64,000 bases of DNA from Asterella californica (taxonomy: Eukaryota; Streptophyta; Marchantiopsida; Marchantiales; Aytoniaceae), in contig JAYKYS010000001.1 of NCBI GenBank assembly GCA_036924285.1, positions 39,431,501 through 39,495,500 of the forward strand, given 5' to 3'. Positions within the stretch are counted from its first letter, which is position 1. Each line of letters begins with the position of its first letter. Shown in pieces: positions 1 through 11,657 of this stretch. A program made the position numbers and the translations under genes. The notes under the pieces were generated by a model that was not told the origin of the DNA, did no database searches, and worked only from the letters and a program-made list of their open reading frames with translations.

Positions 1-1343
1 GGTGACAACCTCTTGTCAGCGCCTCTCTCTCTCTCCCTGGTGGTCGCCTCCCAAGGCAGATGGTTAAGTAGGATAGCATGGTAGGAGAAAAGCTCTCTGA
101 GAGCTCTGCCAGGTCTGTAGAATTCGGCAGTAACTGAACATACACACCGATTCTACAAGCAGGCAGGAGAGACACATTAGAGCAGGGACAGTCTAGGAAC
201 AGGGAACGGCATCCTCGTGCAGACCTGCTGATTAGACTGGTGTGTCGAGGAGTAGACACAGGAAGTAGAGGGAGTGAGCTTCCCAATGCCATTGTGACTT
301 CTTCTCGGGGAAAAGATTGTTGATTTGAGTGCAGACGCTTTGTCCATGTCTTCTGGGTGGTGGAATGTATTGAATTCGCTCCCAATTGTGCATGGGAAGT
401 ATTCTTCTTGAGTGGCGGTGAATGTCAACAGTTGTGGAGTGTAGCTTGACTCGTTCAGTAGAGCACTTGGGATCTACGTACGAACGGTCTTCTGGGTAAG
501 TGATCCCAGAAGACAGAGCAGTCAGAGCAGCGAAGTGAAGAAGAAAGAAGACTTCTTCCCGCAACAGAAGACGACATCCTCGAGTAGAAGACGGTGCTAC
601 AGTACTCACGTTTGTTGTCTTCCTCCCCAAACTATTACAAGCAGGGATGGCTTGTTAGTCAGGATCCGGACTAGAAGCCTGTCGGAATCTTAATTGCCCT
701 TTTTCATCCTATTTTCTCTTGTTTGGATTTCTTCTTCTTCCCATCTTCTCCCATCTTCCCCATCTCTTACCTTCTTCTAGTGAGCTTCTGATACTTCTAT
801 TGAGCTTCCGTGAAGGTGAATGTCGTTGTAGTGCTGCAGGAAGACAACTTCCGTAGGCAGAAGCCTGGGAAGGCTACAGGGGGCATACACCCTGTGATTG
901 ATCTAACTCGTCTGAATGTGAGTGTGAGAATAAGGTGTAACGACTGTTACTAGTCGACTTCTGCGAAGCCGGACAGCCTTCTGGAGGTGTGAGAAGACGA
1001 GCTAAACCCCCAGAAGACGAGAATCGCTTCGGGAAGACGGTATCGAGAAGACCGGAAGAAGCAACCTGGAAGCAGGAAGATCGTCTTCCCGAGCTTCCCT
1101 GTGAATAGTTGTATGATATTGTAATTGGTAGTTGTTCGTTTGGGTCCATAGCACCATTTGGCGTGTCTGGAAGACGTGTTGTTTTGTGTGGTTTTGTGAG
1201 AAGACGGGATTTCTAGGCAAAACCCGTGTGTTTGTGTGTTTGAACAGATCTTAGAACTTAGAGCAGCGTTACTTGTGCAAATCCTCTGTGGGAACGATAT
1301 CTTGTATACTAATGGGCAAAAGGAGAAATCCTTCGTCACTACA
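1..1343 (+). repeat. Family B LTR, 3' part, truncated by the window edge
   Basis: This stretch is the same sequence, with divergence, as the 3' portion of the LTR ending at 49678, and as the reverse complement of the stretch starting at 6960. It ends in GTCACTACA, the shared 3' LTR terminus. It keeps the roughly 310 bp segment (about 840-1150) that the LTR ending at 37631 has lost. GAAGAC/GTCTTC hexamers are dense. The sequence immediately after 1343 is family A pol, so the LTR marks the 3' edge of a family B element inserted into a family A element. The LTR-encoded ORF lies upstream, outside the window. Open frames here on either strand look like chance. Confidence 0.85.
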
Positions 1344-1608
1344 GTTCTCGCGAAGATGATTCGGACCTTATGTTGTGTTAGATGTATATGAGAATGCCAC
1401 TTATAGTTTACGAGAGCTAGATGGTACTCCTTTGAAACTATCTGTGGCCGGCAAGCGAGTAAAGTTGTTCAAACAACGTGGAGGATCAGTAGATTTGTTC
1501 ATTTTTCTGGAGTCTGAGCAAAGGATGTCAAGAGATGAAGACGCCCCAGCAACTGAAGAGGCTGAGGCGGAGGAGAGTGACAATGAAGAAGAACAAACAG
1601 AAGACTGA
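1344..1608 (+). pseudogene. Family A pol, C-terminal fragment (GPY/F-like module and acidic tail)
   Basis: The frame encodes FSRR-stop-FGPYVVLDVYENATYSLRELDG and an acidic tail. It aligns with the last ~110 residues of the intact family A pol at 53873-57466. The FGPYVV segment resembles the GPY/F module found after the integrase core in many Ty3/gypsy elements. The codon for the Trp before FGP has become TGA (1357-1359), a G-to-A change. Everything upstream is cut off by the family B LTR. The natural stop is at 1606-1608. A purine-rich tract (about 1638-1654) follows, and then the 3' LTR. It is a dead remnant. Confidence 0.85.
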
Positions 1609-1654
1609 AGAGGTTGGCACATGTCGGAGGATGTGCAGGTTTGGAGGGGGTGGA

Positions 1655-2919
1655 TGTCGTGACGTGAATCATTTTACATTGTAAATAATTCACCTCTCTA
1701 TCAAGCGTTAGTCTCTCTGAGTGAAGTTAAGACCTCAGAGAAGTCGACACCGGAGGATGTTATATATTTTTGAGTCTTAGTAGGTTGATTACCATGTAGA
1801 TGGAGTTAAGCTCATGGGTTGTAATTACATGTCGCCCATGCATGCTTCCTAGCGAGATTAGGTTATCTTTCGGGATTACGTGTCGTTTTACATGTCTTCG
1901 CATGTAGTTTAGGGTCTATGCTGGCACTTTAGGGGCTTGACGTGGTAGCCTATGTGCAAATTCAAGTCACCATGTGGTTTGGGACACAAAAGGACAGGGG
2001 AGTGAAGCTATGAACTCCCATTGGTCCAATTTTGTCTTTGTGTACTGCTAAACTTAGTAGTAGGAGTCTTAAGAGGAGTTCGAGCATTTGGTGAGGGAAC
2101 TTAGAAATCTGAGAGCACAGGGAGATAGGGTTCGTCGTGCCAAGCACTGTCAGTGAAATTTTTGATCGATTTGGAGCAATAAAGAAGGAGTTATGGCTGA
2201 TTGAAGTTCAATTTGTGCCAGAATTGCAGCACTTCTGTTGATTTTGGGGTTTTCGGTGTCAATCGCAATAGATTTGAGAAAATCGCTTCAAACCTTCGAG
2301 GTCTCGTTCATTGGCAGCAGGGCTACGACTGTCCCCAAATTTTCATGTCAATTGAAATTGTGAGTAATTCAGGGCGACCGCTGAAGCAGAGGGGGTCCGA
2401 AAAGTTCTCAATCTAGAGCACCAACTTCAGAGAGCGAGATCTAGAGTTCTGTGTACAATCAGGAGGCCCAACTTCACAGGAGTGTTCAGCAAGCTGTTTA
2501 CTGCAAATCATGTAAGAATCTTTGAAAGTGATCGAGTCAATTCTCTGTTCTAGGTCGAAATAGCTGTCTGGGTACCAGAAATTGCCGTAATTTCTCTGCT
2601 CAGAACGTTTCTGCCCATATCTCGACACTCTGATTTGATCTCAAGCTGAAACTTCGTGTGTATGGTCAGTAGGGCCTCATTTACATGTAGGAGGAGTTCT
2701 GAAGTCTGAACCATCTTATGTTTCTGATTCTGGACCGTTAAAGTTCGCTGTCTGACCTTATTACTGCTAGTCTGATCTGATCTTTGCTTCCTGAACATAC
2801 TGGAGGGTCCATTCGACCTGAGTGAGTGTCTATAGTGCCCTTTATGACATGAACCCTACCTCTGTATAGTGAAGCAATCACAGCTTGAAGCCCAACGCTT
2901 CCCTGAGTAGACCGAACAC
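1655..2919 (+). repeat. Family A 3' LTR, mosaic and 3'-truncated
   Basis: The LTR starts TGTCG directly after the polypurine tract, as in other family A copies. Its first ~95 bp follow the LTR of the element at 52172-61865, including the CTGAGTGAAG...CAGAGAAGTCGA stretch. From about 1750 it switches to the other LTR type, seen at 51762-52171/61866-62847 and inverted at 3811-5180 (GTTATATATTTTTGAGTC, TGTCGCCCATGCATGC). Near 2915 the expected terminal GATCACACTCCGACA degenerates and a gag fragment in the opposite orientation begins, so the 3' end is lost at a rearrangement junction. I see no gene in it. Confidence 0.75.
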
Positions 2920-3735
2920 AGCCTTCAAGGTCATATCACAGCCAGAAGGTTCCGCCCTTCCCAAGAAAACTCTCAACTCGACAGCGGCCTTAGTAGGCAA
3001 CTGCTTGACAAGAATTATCAGAGGTGCTGCTTCACTTACCACCACCTTGTCCCTTCTTCTCTGTCTCTTGGTCAGCAAAGAGACAGCCTCTTCAACCTCC
3101 TTCCAATCAGTCTTCAATCCTCTCTCCTCACTCTTGTCTTCCAGCAACAGCTCAAGCTTCTCCTGAATAGTCACGTCCGCTGCTTGTAGGAAAAGCTCGG
3201 TCTTCTCCACCTCTAATGTAAGCTTTTCTGTCCTAGAAAGCTGAGCATACTGACGATCAAATTCCCTTAACAACTCATTTACAGACAAACCTTTGTTGGG
3301 CTTAACCACCCACTCCAAGAACGTTCTCTTGGTCACCCTCTCTGAATCTTCAGTGTAGTACTCTTCCTTCAAAGCGCGCATAAAGCTCTCCCAACTCTGT
3401 CCTTGCTGCTGCTTGAGCTCCTTCACACGCCCACGAATCTCAGGCACAACAGCAAGTTCAAAGTTCTCCACCATCTCCTTCTCAAGTACCTTGTTCACCT
3501 CCATCTCCCTAGCATAGTATCGCACGTACTTGGAAATATCTGTCCCCTTGAACTGGTCCATCTGATGCACCACAGATTGCAACGCCTTGGTTGCTAATAC
3601 CTCCTTCCTCTCTGTGCTCTGCTGCTGCTGCATGAACATGGAAAAAGCTTGGAACATCTTCATCGTAGCAGCATCAAGCTGAACAGGTTGCTGGGCAGCA
3701 GCAGCACCTCCACTTGATGATCCTTGGTTGGCCAT
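2920..3735 (-). pseudogene. Family A gag, N-terminal fragment
   Basis: The ATG at 3735 opens a protein with an Ala/Gln-rich N-terminus followed by a capsid-like helical region. The capsid part matches the Gag of the intact element at 57502-60054 in order: TKALQ, DISKYVRYY, FELAVVPEIRGRV, SERVTKRTFLEWV, LLREFDRQYAQLS, ELFLQA, KTDWKEVEEAV. The reading frame stays open to 2878. The last residues come from the inverted LTR, so the frame is fused to foreign sequence and lacks the zinc knuckle, protease and pol. Similarity to Gag fades around 3050. The 5' LTR and PBS sit immediately upstream at 3781-5180. Confidence 0.75.
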
Positions 3736-3780
3736 GATATCTGATCCTGTAACACTCTCAAGAAAACTCCCACCCTAGGT

Positions 3781-3800
3781 GTTTCACGTCGAGTTCACCA
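3781..3800 (-). other. Primer-binding site of a family A element
   Basis: Ten bases inside the 5' LTR end (minus strand) the sequence reads TGGTGAACTCGACGTGAAAC. It starts with the TGG expected to pair with a tRNA CCA tail. I cannot name the tRNA. The spacing matches the family A element at 60131. Confidence 0.5.
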
Positions 3801-3810
3801 AAAAAGAGTA

Positions 3811-5180
3811 TGTCGGAGTGTGATCCGTCTACCTAGGAAAGCGCCGGGCTTCTGGCTGTGGTTGTTCACTCAAGAGGTTGGCTTTCAGATTACAACAGGG
3901 GCTATAAACACTCACACAGATGTGTAGAATCTAGTAATATACCCAGAAGGCGAAATTCAGGTCTAGCTGGCAGTAATAGGATCCGGCGGTGAACTTTGAC
4001 ACTCACGGAGAGGAAAATTATGAAGGTTTAGACTTCTAAACTTCCCCTACATGCAAATGAGGTACTACTGAACTCACAGACGAAGTTTCAGTCTGAGATC
4101 AAATTCTGACACGGAAATATGAACAGAAAAGTTTTGAGCAAGAAAACTACGACAATTTCTGGTACCTAGATGGCTATTTCGACCTATAACAGGAGTTTGG
4201 CTCGATCAATTTCAAAGTTTCTTACAGGATTTGCAGTTCACAGCTTGCTGAACACTCCTGTGAAGTTGGGACTGATTGTTTGTAGAACTCCAAATCTCCT
4301 TCCCTGAAGTCGCTGCTCTAGATTAAGAGCTTTTCAGACCCCCTCGGCTTCAGCGGCCGCCCTGAATTACTCAGTCACTCAATCGATATGAAACTTTTTG
4401 TGAAATCGTAGCCCTGCTGGCGGAGAACACAACCTCGAAGTTTTGAAGCAATTTCCTCAAATCTGCTACGAGTGACACTGAAAACCCTAAATCCAACAAA
4501 AGTGATTCAATTATAGCACAATTCGAGCTTCAATTGGTCATAACTTCGTCTTTATTGACTCAAATCGATCAAAAATTTCACTGGAAGTGCTTTGCATGAC
4601 GAGCCCTATCTCCCTTTGCTCTCAGATTTCGAAGATCCCCCACCAAATGCTCGAACTCCACTCTAGAGCTCTGTTTTTAAATTTAGAGTTTAACAAAAGA
4701 CAAAAATAGACCAATGGGAGTTCGTAGCTCCACTTGGTTGTCCTTTAGTACCCTAAACCACGTTGCAACTTAGTTTTACTCATAGGCTACCACGTCAAGC
4801 TCCCTAGAGTCCCAACGTAAAACTTAAACTACCTAAAATGACATGCAGTCCCGAAAAATAACTTAAATCAGCTAGAAAGCGTGCATGGGAGACAAGTAAG
4901 TACAACCCATGAGCTCAAACTCCTATCAGCATGGAAACCCTAAGTTATGTACATTGAACATCATAGACAAGTAAGAAGTCACTTGCACAAGCACACAAAT
5001 GCTTGAACAAGATAACTAGCATACTATCAGCCTACTAGGACTCAAAATAGTATTAACACCGTATGCAAAGGTGTCAAACACATATATAAAGGACTAGAAG
5101 TAATATGAGCTAACTTCTAGAACTACTAAACCTAAGCGTCGGAGTAGAAGTCAAGCATGTAGCCGCCAAGTAGCGCGACA
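3811..5180 (-). repeat. Family A 5' LTR (1.37 kb)
   Basis: On the minus strand this runs from TGTCGCGCTACTTGGCGG to ACTCCGACA. It is colinear with the split LTR at 51762-52171/61866-62847. Its outer end abuts ACGT (5181-5184), and the next bases are family B gag, so the element inserted into that gag. The same gag region in the intact copy (around 39405) contains the uninterrupted ACGT. The other end of this element is not intact in the window. I see no ORF worth naming in the LTR. Confidence 0.85.
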
Positions 5181-5184
5181 ACGT

Positions 5185-6579
5185 ACATTGATCTCTGGTG
5201 TGTCCAGAAGAGTTACAAAGGTTGCACCACAGGTTTGGCCGGGAAGCCGTAGGCTGCTTCCGCTTGTCCTTCTGGTTCAGAAGATGAACTTTCAGGTCGG
5301 CAAACTGCTTCAGAACTTCATCGATGCGGGGATCAGGTGCAGACTGAATGATCTGAGTTTGAGGCATCTTCTGCACAACTTCCTCCCTTGCTCGCGTCTT
5401 CTCCTTCTTCTTCTTCCGCGTCTTCTTCTCTTGTTCAGATTTGGATTCTGAACTTTCGACAGTAGACTCTTCAGAAGTAGAAGAAGCTTCCGAATCACTG
5501 TTATCAGTTTCAGTGGACTTGGACTTCCTCTTGGACTTCCGAGAAGACTTCTTCGACTTCTTGGACTTCTTCGAGGTCTTTCCTCTGTCTTTTGTCATAT
5601 TCCGAGTGATGCTCGAGGTTTCATACTGCTCGGCATGCTTCTGTACCTCTGCTAAATCATCACCTCCTCCTCTTCTGCAGTACAATTCCATATCTTGAGA
5701 CAATCCTCCCAAGTACCAATCCACAGCTTGCTAAGCACAGTAGTCGGGTCTTCCTTGGTTCTGAGGGATGTGATCCAGGAGATCTTCAAACCTCTCGGTG
5801 TAATCCCGCAGTGTCTCTTTCTTCTTCCGTTCGAGTCTCTGAAGTTCTATGAGGGTCATCCGATCATAGCCCACTCCTCTGAACCTCTTCAGAAAAGCTG
5901 CCTTCAGAGTAGCCCAAGCGGCCATTACTACACCATCATCCAACATCTTACTCATCCACTTCCTTCCCTTCCCTACGATCAAACTGGGAAATACACGGAG
6001 TCTGTCAACATCAGCGTCTTCCTTGTTGGATCTAGAGATGGTCTCGAACATCGTGATGAAGTCGTCCGCGTCAGCATCATCGTCGTACGGATGGTACTTC
6101 TGCCGAGTGTGGGAAGTCATGTCGACTGCCGGCTGGTGCGACTGCCAACTTCTTTCTTCCTCAAGTCCAGGTGGTGGAGATGGTCTTCTCGAAGGTCCAG
6201 GTCTGTCTGAATCACGAAGGTCGTCTTCTGAGTCAGAACTACTGTCACTGCTATCTTCCGAGACGTCTGGAACAGTCTCCTCCAGTCTTCCCTCACCTTG
6301 AGAAGCTTCTTCCGCACTTGGGAAGACGTCTTCCGAGTAACCAGTACCAAAATCTACTTTATACACGTGATCACCCGGTTGGTTTCTGTCTTCGTCAAAG
6401 ATTATGCTCGAGATGGAAGGCTCTTCCAACTCTACTGATCGGATCTTCCTGAGCTCTTCTTCTTTCTTTTGGTGTCTCAGGGATATCCGCTGCTCTCTAG
6501 AAGCGGTTCGCTGGGGTGAGTTTACCCACTCAAGATCTTTACCCGTGCGTCTTCTGCTTCTTCCTCTGGTCGGAGGCAT
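5185..6579 (-). pseudogene. Family B (Tat-like) gag, 5' half
   Basis: Starting at the MPPT methionine (6579), this matches the gag at 38010 almost residue for residue. It has a charged N-terminus, an acidic region, a retrotransposon-gag capsid segment (DDADADDFITMFE, WATLKAAFLKRFRG, LRDYTERFEDLLDHIP), a Lys/Ser-rich stretch, and a first CCHC knuckle, CNLCNSSGHTRDQC (C-X2-C-X4-H-X4-C). A TAG at 5731-5733 replaces the CAG Gln codon of the other copy. Just after the knuckle, the family A LTR interrupts the gene at ACGT. The second and third knuckles and all of pol are missing from this side. Confidence 0.85.
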
Positions 6580-6923
6580 CCACCAGAGTACTGAGAACAG
6601 ATGTCTCTATTCTTCTACCACTAGATTCGGGAGACCAAATGACTGAACAACCGATCACAGGTTCAGAACGTCTTCTTCTCCTGCTTCTCGTTGTATTCAC
6701 TGCAGTCTTCCAAGATCGAGTCTTCCAAGAAGCTCTTAGAAGCAGGGAAGCGGTTTCTTCCAACTCTCCTTGATGTATCTTATCAGCTTCTGGTTGCGGT
6801 TCCTGTCTTCTAGCAAGATAGAATCCCACAACATATTCAACTACAATCGAAGTTAGTTCGAAATGAAACTAACTACTGGCACACAGATCCAGGAAGCTTA
6901 GAACAGAAGTTACTAAGTTGATA

Positions 6924-6941
6924 TCCCCGGCAGCGGCGCCA
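6924..6941 (-). other. Primer-binding site, tRNA-Asp type, family B
   Basis: The minus strand reads TGGCGCCGCTGCCGGGGA, 18 bases inside the LTR end. It differs at one base from the complement of the plant tRNA-Asp 3' end (TGGCGCCGTTGCCGGGGA), the PBS used by many Athila/Tat elements. Confidence 0.8.
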
Positions 6942-6959
6942 AAAATGGTGCTCACTATA

Positions 6960-9900
6960 TGTAGTGACGCAGGATTACTCCTTTTGCCCATTTAGTATAT
7001 AAGATATCGTTCCCACAGAGGATTTACGTAAGTAATCACTGCTCTAAGTTCTAGGATCTGTTCAAACATACAAACACACGGGTTTTGCCTAAAAATCCCG
7101 TCTTCTCACAAAACCACACAAAACCACACGTCTTCCAGACACGCCACATGGTGCTCTGGAACTAGACAAACAACTACCAACTAAAATATCACACAGTTAT
7201 TCACAGAGAAGCTCGGGAAGACGATCTTCCTGCTTCCAGGTTGCTTCTTCCGGTTTTCTCGATACCGTCTTCCCGAAGTGATTCTCGTCTTCTGGGGGTT
7301 CAGCTCGTCTTCTCACACCTCCAGAAGGCTGCCTTGCTTCGCAGAAGTCGACTAGCAACGGTAGTTACACCTTATTCTCACACTCACATTCCAACGTGTT
7401 AGATTAATCACAGGGTGTATGCCCCCTGTAGCCTTCTCAGGCTTCTGCCTACGGAAATGATCTTCCTCCAGCACTACAACGACATTCACCTTCACGGAAG
7501 CTCAATAGAAGTCTCGGAAGCTCACTAGAAGAAGGTAAGAAGATGGGGAAGATGGGAGAAGATGGGGAAGATAAGAAAATCCAAACAAGAGAAAACAAGA
7601 TGAAAAGAGTAAATTAAGATTCCGACAGGCTTCTAGTCCGGATCCTGACTAACAAGCCATCCCTGCTTGTAATAGTTTGGGGAGGAAGACAACAAACGTA
7701 AGTACTGTTGCACCGTCTTCTACTCGAGGATGTCGTCTTCTGTTGTGGGAAGAAGGCTTCTTTCTTCTTCACTTCGCTGCTCTGACTGCTCTGTCTTCTG
7801 GGATCCTTTACTCAGAAGACCGTTCGTACGTAGATCCCAAGTGCTCTACTGAACGAGTCAAGCTACACTTCCACAACTGCTGACAGTCACCGCCACTCAA
7901 GAAGAACACTTCCTATGCAAAATTGGGAGCGAATTCAAGGAACCCACCATCCAGAAGACATGAACAAAGCTTCTGCACTCAAATCCACAATCTATTCCCC
8001 GAGAAGAAGTCACAATGGCATTGGGAAGCTCACTCCCTCTACTTCCTGCGTCTACTCCTCGACACACTTGTCTAGCTAACAGGACTGCACGAGGATGCCG
8101 TTCCCTGTTCCTAGACTGTCCACTACTTCTATCTACATCTTCGAACCACTACTGGTACGAGTATGCAGACCCCTCCTGTGTATTCCAAGACTATTCGTAT
8201 GATTCCAACAACGGGTGTAGTGTGCGAAGAACTGTCTATCTTGTGTCTCTGCTCTAATGTGTTTCGTCTGCCTGCATCATAGAATTGAGGTGTATGTGCA
8301 GTAGCTACAGAATTCTACAGAACTGGCAGAACTCTATCTCGTACTCTGCGATCCTACTTATGTCGCTGCCATGAGAACCAGGGGAGACGACCACCAGGGA
8401 GAGAGAGGCGCTGACAGGAGGTTGCTACCTCACATGCAAGCGGTTCCCCTGCCCGAATTGGCTTCCACCTTGTCCTTCCTACGCTACCTATGCTGCCACA
8501 TGGTGTCCTAACTAATATTACATGGAAAAACTGCCACCCTTAAGATAGCATGTTCGATCCTACTATATTTGGAATTGTAAATGGAGTTACTAACTACTCA
8601 GATTGCACGGAGGCAATCTCTACCTGATCTGCTCCTATCGGAGCTCCTAACACGGCTTCTGATAAGCTAGAAAGCCCTGCAGTTACCTCGGGTGTCACTG
8701 AGGTGGCTTCCTCCTCATCGTCTCTTGTTGGCCCTGCTGTCGCTGCTGCTGCGTCTTCCTCGGCCTCGGCTTCTGCTTCGGAAAACAGAAGCGTCTTCTG
8801 GAAAACGGAATCGACCGGTGCTTCTTCCGTCTTCTGAGGCACGGGTGCAGTACTAGGGACCATGGGGACCTCATAGGGATCCGGAGAAGTCGCTTCCTCC
8901 ATGCGGAATACCTGAGAAGACGGCTCGTCTTCCTATCTTCCAGAAGACATCTTGTCTTCCAGGGCGTCTTCTGGAGTCTTCTCGGCTTCCAACGCTGTCA
9001 CCACCAAGTGCACAGCGAGGTCGAACTCCTCCTTCTCCATTCCAGATCCAGTCGAGGGTGCTGGAGCTTGGGAAGATGCAGTTGCAGGTGTCGGAAGCGA
9101 GGGAAGACCATAAAGTGTCTTCACTCCTTCTATCTGTCGATCCAAGTACCTGAACATGCTCTCCCGGCATTCCACCAACATTGCGTTGGACTCGCTGTCC
9201 CATCCTCTAGCTAAGGTAAGTAACTTCCTACCCGCGGTGTACTTCGGCTCCCGGTAAGATTCTATCTTCCAACCGTTCCTCCCCTGCCTGTCTTCCATGA
9301 AATGGCAGGTGGTGCTCCCAGGCACATGCCACGAACTCACGATCGTAGGCAATATCTTCTTCTCGTATCAATATCCTCGGTTCTCGGACTCTGACCTGTG
9401 AAAAGCCATGCGCCACCAGTCTTCAGTCCAGGAAGATGGTCTTCCTCGAACTACTCCTGCCTTCGCAGGTACACGGTTACGAGGTGGCAACGCTGCCCAC
9501 ACCTCCTCCAGGAGTCCCTGGTCTGCGAGGTTCCAATCCCACAGGAAGAAGTCGAGGCCCAACTCCTTGAGGAAAGGAGTGGCCTCGGCCAATTCTGCCG
9601 CTGATAACACCAAGCCTCGCGGATGCATCGTCATGCTGGAAGATCTGTTGCACTAAGCCACAAGTACCTACTATGAGCTGAAGGCTCAGTCCTTCTCAAG
9701 TGCCCACAGTCTAGCTTCTACTTCTCAGAAGACGAAAATAGTCTCTCAGAAGACAGCTACTCCGTCTTCCGGGATTCTAACCGTACTTCCTAGATAGCTC
9801 TCGTCTTCCGAGCTATATCTAAACAATCCTATCTAAGCAAGGCCTCGCATGGATTACCAAGAAGACAACCCACCTTGCATTACATCCTACTTCCTATCAG

Positions 9901-11657
9901 AAGATACAAGATTCGTGAAACATAAAGTGCATGACAAGTTCAGAAGTCGGTTGCGGGCTCCTGCGGTGACAGTGGCCTCTGGGACCGGGACAGCTTCCGA
10001 TTCAATGTCTTTCTCGGAAGACTTCCCGAAGTCAGACTTCCCTTCACTGGTCTCACCTGTCTTCGTCTTCCTACGCACAATCTATCCTCACAACAGACTC
10101 AAGACATTTACACTCTGTTCTTCTGATTTCTCACCTCTCATACGCACTCAGAAGAACCTTGCTGCTCAGTGAGAAGACATGACCCTCGACCATTCTCTCC
10201 AGATTCTGCCAGCAAGTATTCTCACGACTCTCTTCTAAGTTCGGGAAGAAGAAGGAATGGCTGCTATGGGTCGAACAGAAGAGACCCGAATGGACTCTCA
10301 CGTCTTCTCGCTCATTTTGCCAATCTTTCAGTCTTCTAGTCTCTCTAGGAAGATGTGGAGTTTAGAAGCTTGGAAGACCGGGAGGCACAGGCCTAGTTCC
10401 CGACTTCCAACTTCTCGAAATAACAAAACAACTCACCACACCACTCGGGATTCGTACCAAGCCTCTCTTAACACAAAAGCAAAGCAAATCCACTCTTGAT
10501 ACGAATTGTGTTCAGTCGACTTCCGAAGACGGTCTTCTGAAGACGGTCTTCCGAAGACAGTCAAGTTTAAGAAGCGTCTTCTGAAGATGTTCCCATCTTC
10601 CGAATCGTCTTCTGTTCCAGGTTTCGGGGGTAGAGAGGTAGTAGGGTAGAGAAATTGATAGCTGAGATCGTCAATTTGAGGACGAGGTGTAGGGAAGCTC
10701 GAATTGAGCTGAGGAAGAAGTGGGAAGATGCTTGACAGAAATTGGGCAGCGCTTCCGCGTCCAATGTCTCATTAGGAAAGATGGGGGGTGGGGATAATCG
10801 ATCAGGCTGCCTGCACACAACCAAGGAAGCGCGGGGAATACCAGACAAAGACGAGAAGAAGTGAGAAAGGGAAAGAACATTGGGAAGAACCTCTACAGTC
10901 TTCTTCGGCTCCCCGAGTTGCCTTCGACCTCCGCGCGTTTCTTGGCTCTAGTCCTAGCTCCAATGCGACTCCTCTCGACTGCGCCTGCTGTCAATTTCTG
11001 GCCACGCCTCGATTCCACCTTCGATTCTACTCGCTATTCTCCAATGTCAGCTTCTCGGGAGCTCACAGAAACGCCTTCGTTCTCTGCCTTCCGTGTCTCA
11101 GCAATTCGGTCTCGCCCTTCGCCTAGCTGCCAACTGGTTCTCTCCTACCTCGATGTCCTCACTCGATTCCTCTCTTCAAAGCTTACTTGCGAAGCTCACT
11201 CTCAAATCGATCTTCTCAAGCGCGCTGTGTTGCGAGAAGTTGGAATGCGCCTAATGTGCTTCCTTATGCATCTTTCCCGCAGATTAGGGGTTTTCGACCT
11301 TAGGTGTCTTCCTCGACTTACCTACCTATTCGGTGCGATCCAGTAGGTACACCTACTGTTTTACCCGAAAACTCGTGGTTAGGCCTTTGCGGTCGCTGTC
11401 TTCCGGAAGACAGGTGTCTTCCGCCGTCTTCTCATCTTCCATCGTCTTCCCGTCTTCTGAAGACGCAACTGAGAAGACGCTCTTCTGAAGACGGTCGTCT
11501 TCCGAAGAAGTCCACTTCTTATTAAAAAGCTCATAAGATCATCTTCATGTTAAGGAAGACGTAACCTTAAGTAACAACGCTTCTTCAGTTATACAAACAA
11601 GTTATTATTCTTAAAAATTTCAAGAATTCGTGCATCCTGTAATTTGTGGGCACCACA
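6960..11657 (-). repeat. Family B giant LTR (4.7 kb, internally deleted)
   Basis: On the minus strand it starts TGTGGTGCCCACAAATTACAGG (11657) and ends GTCACTACA (6960). It matches the 44316-49678 LTR over its length apart from indels. The largest missing block is about 700 bp from the LTR ORF (near 9250). GAAGAC/GTCTTC hexamers are very dense, for example 10500-10620 and 11395-11510. Bases beyond 11657 are family A pol, so this element also sits inside a family A copy. Plus-strand open frames at 10788-11346 correspond to the antisense frame seen in the other LTR copies, but are broken here. Confidence 0.9.
8594..9634 (-). pseudogene. LTR-encoded ORF of family B, third copy, deleted
   Basis: The start MTMHPRGLVL (9634) and the following Trp-rich region (FFLWDWNLADQGLLEEVW) match the ORFs at 46333 and 34543. 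The frame is lost after SENRGY (near 9368). About 700 bp of the middle is missing: the SYREPK segment joins directly to YTAGRKLLTLARGWDSE. The C-terminal acidic tail ends ...VEIASVQSE at 8594, as in the other copies. The breaks differ from those of the other copies, which suggests that the ancestral gene was intact. I do not recognise the protein. Confidence 0.7.

Noticed and set aside
5188..5698. Plus-strand frames opposite family B gag (85-87 codons)
   Set aside because: Shadows of the gag codons on the opposite strand, dominated by Leu/Phe runs from the Lys/Glu-rich stretch.
10861..11346. 161-codon plus-strand frame in the inverted family B LTR
   Set aside because: It corresponds to the antisense frame of the other copies, but broken and shifted; kept only as part of the antisense finding.
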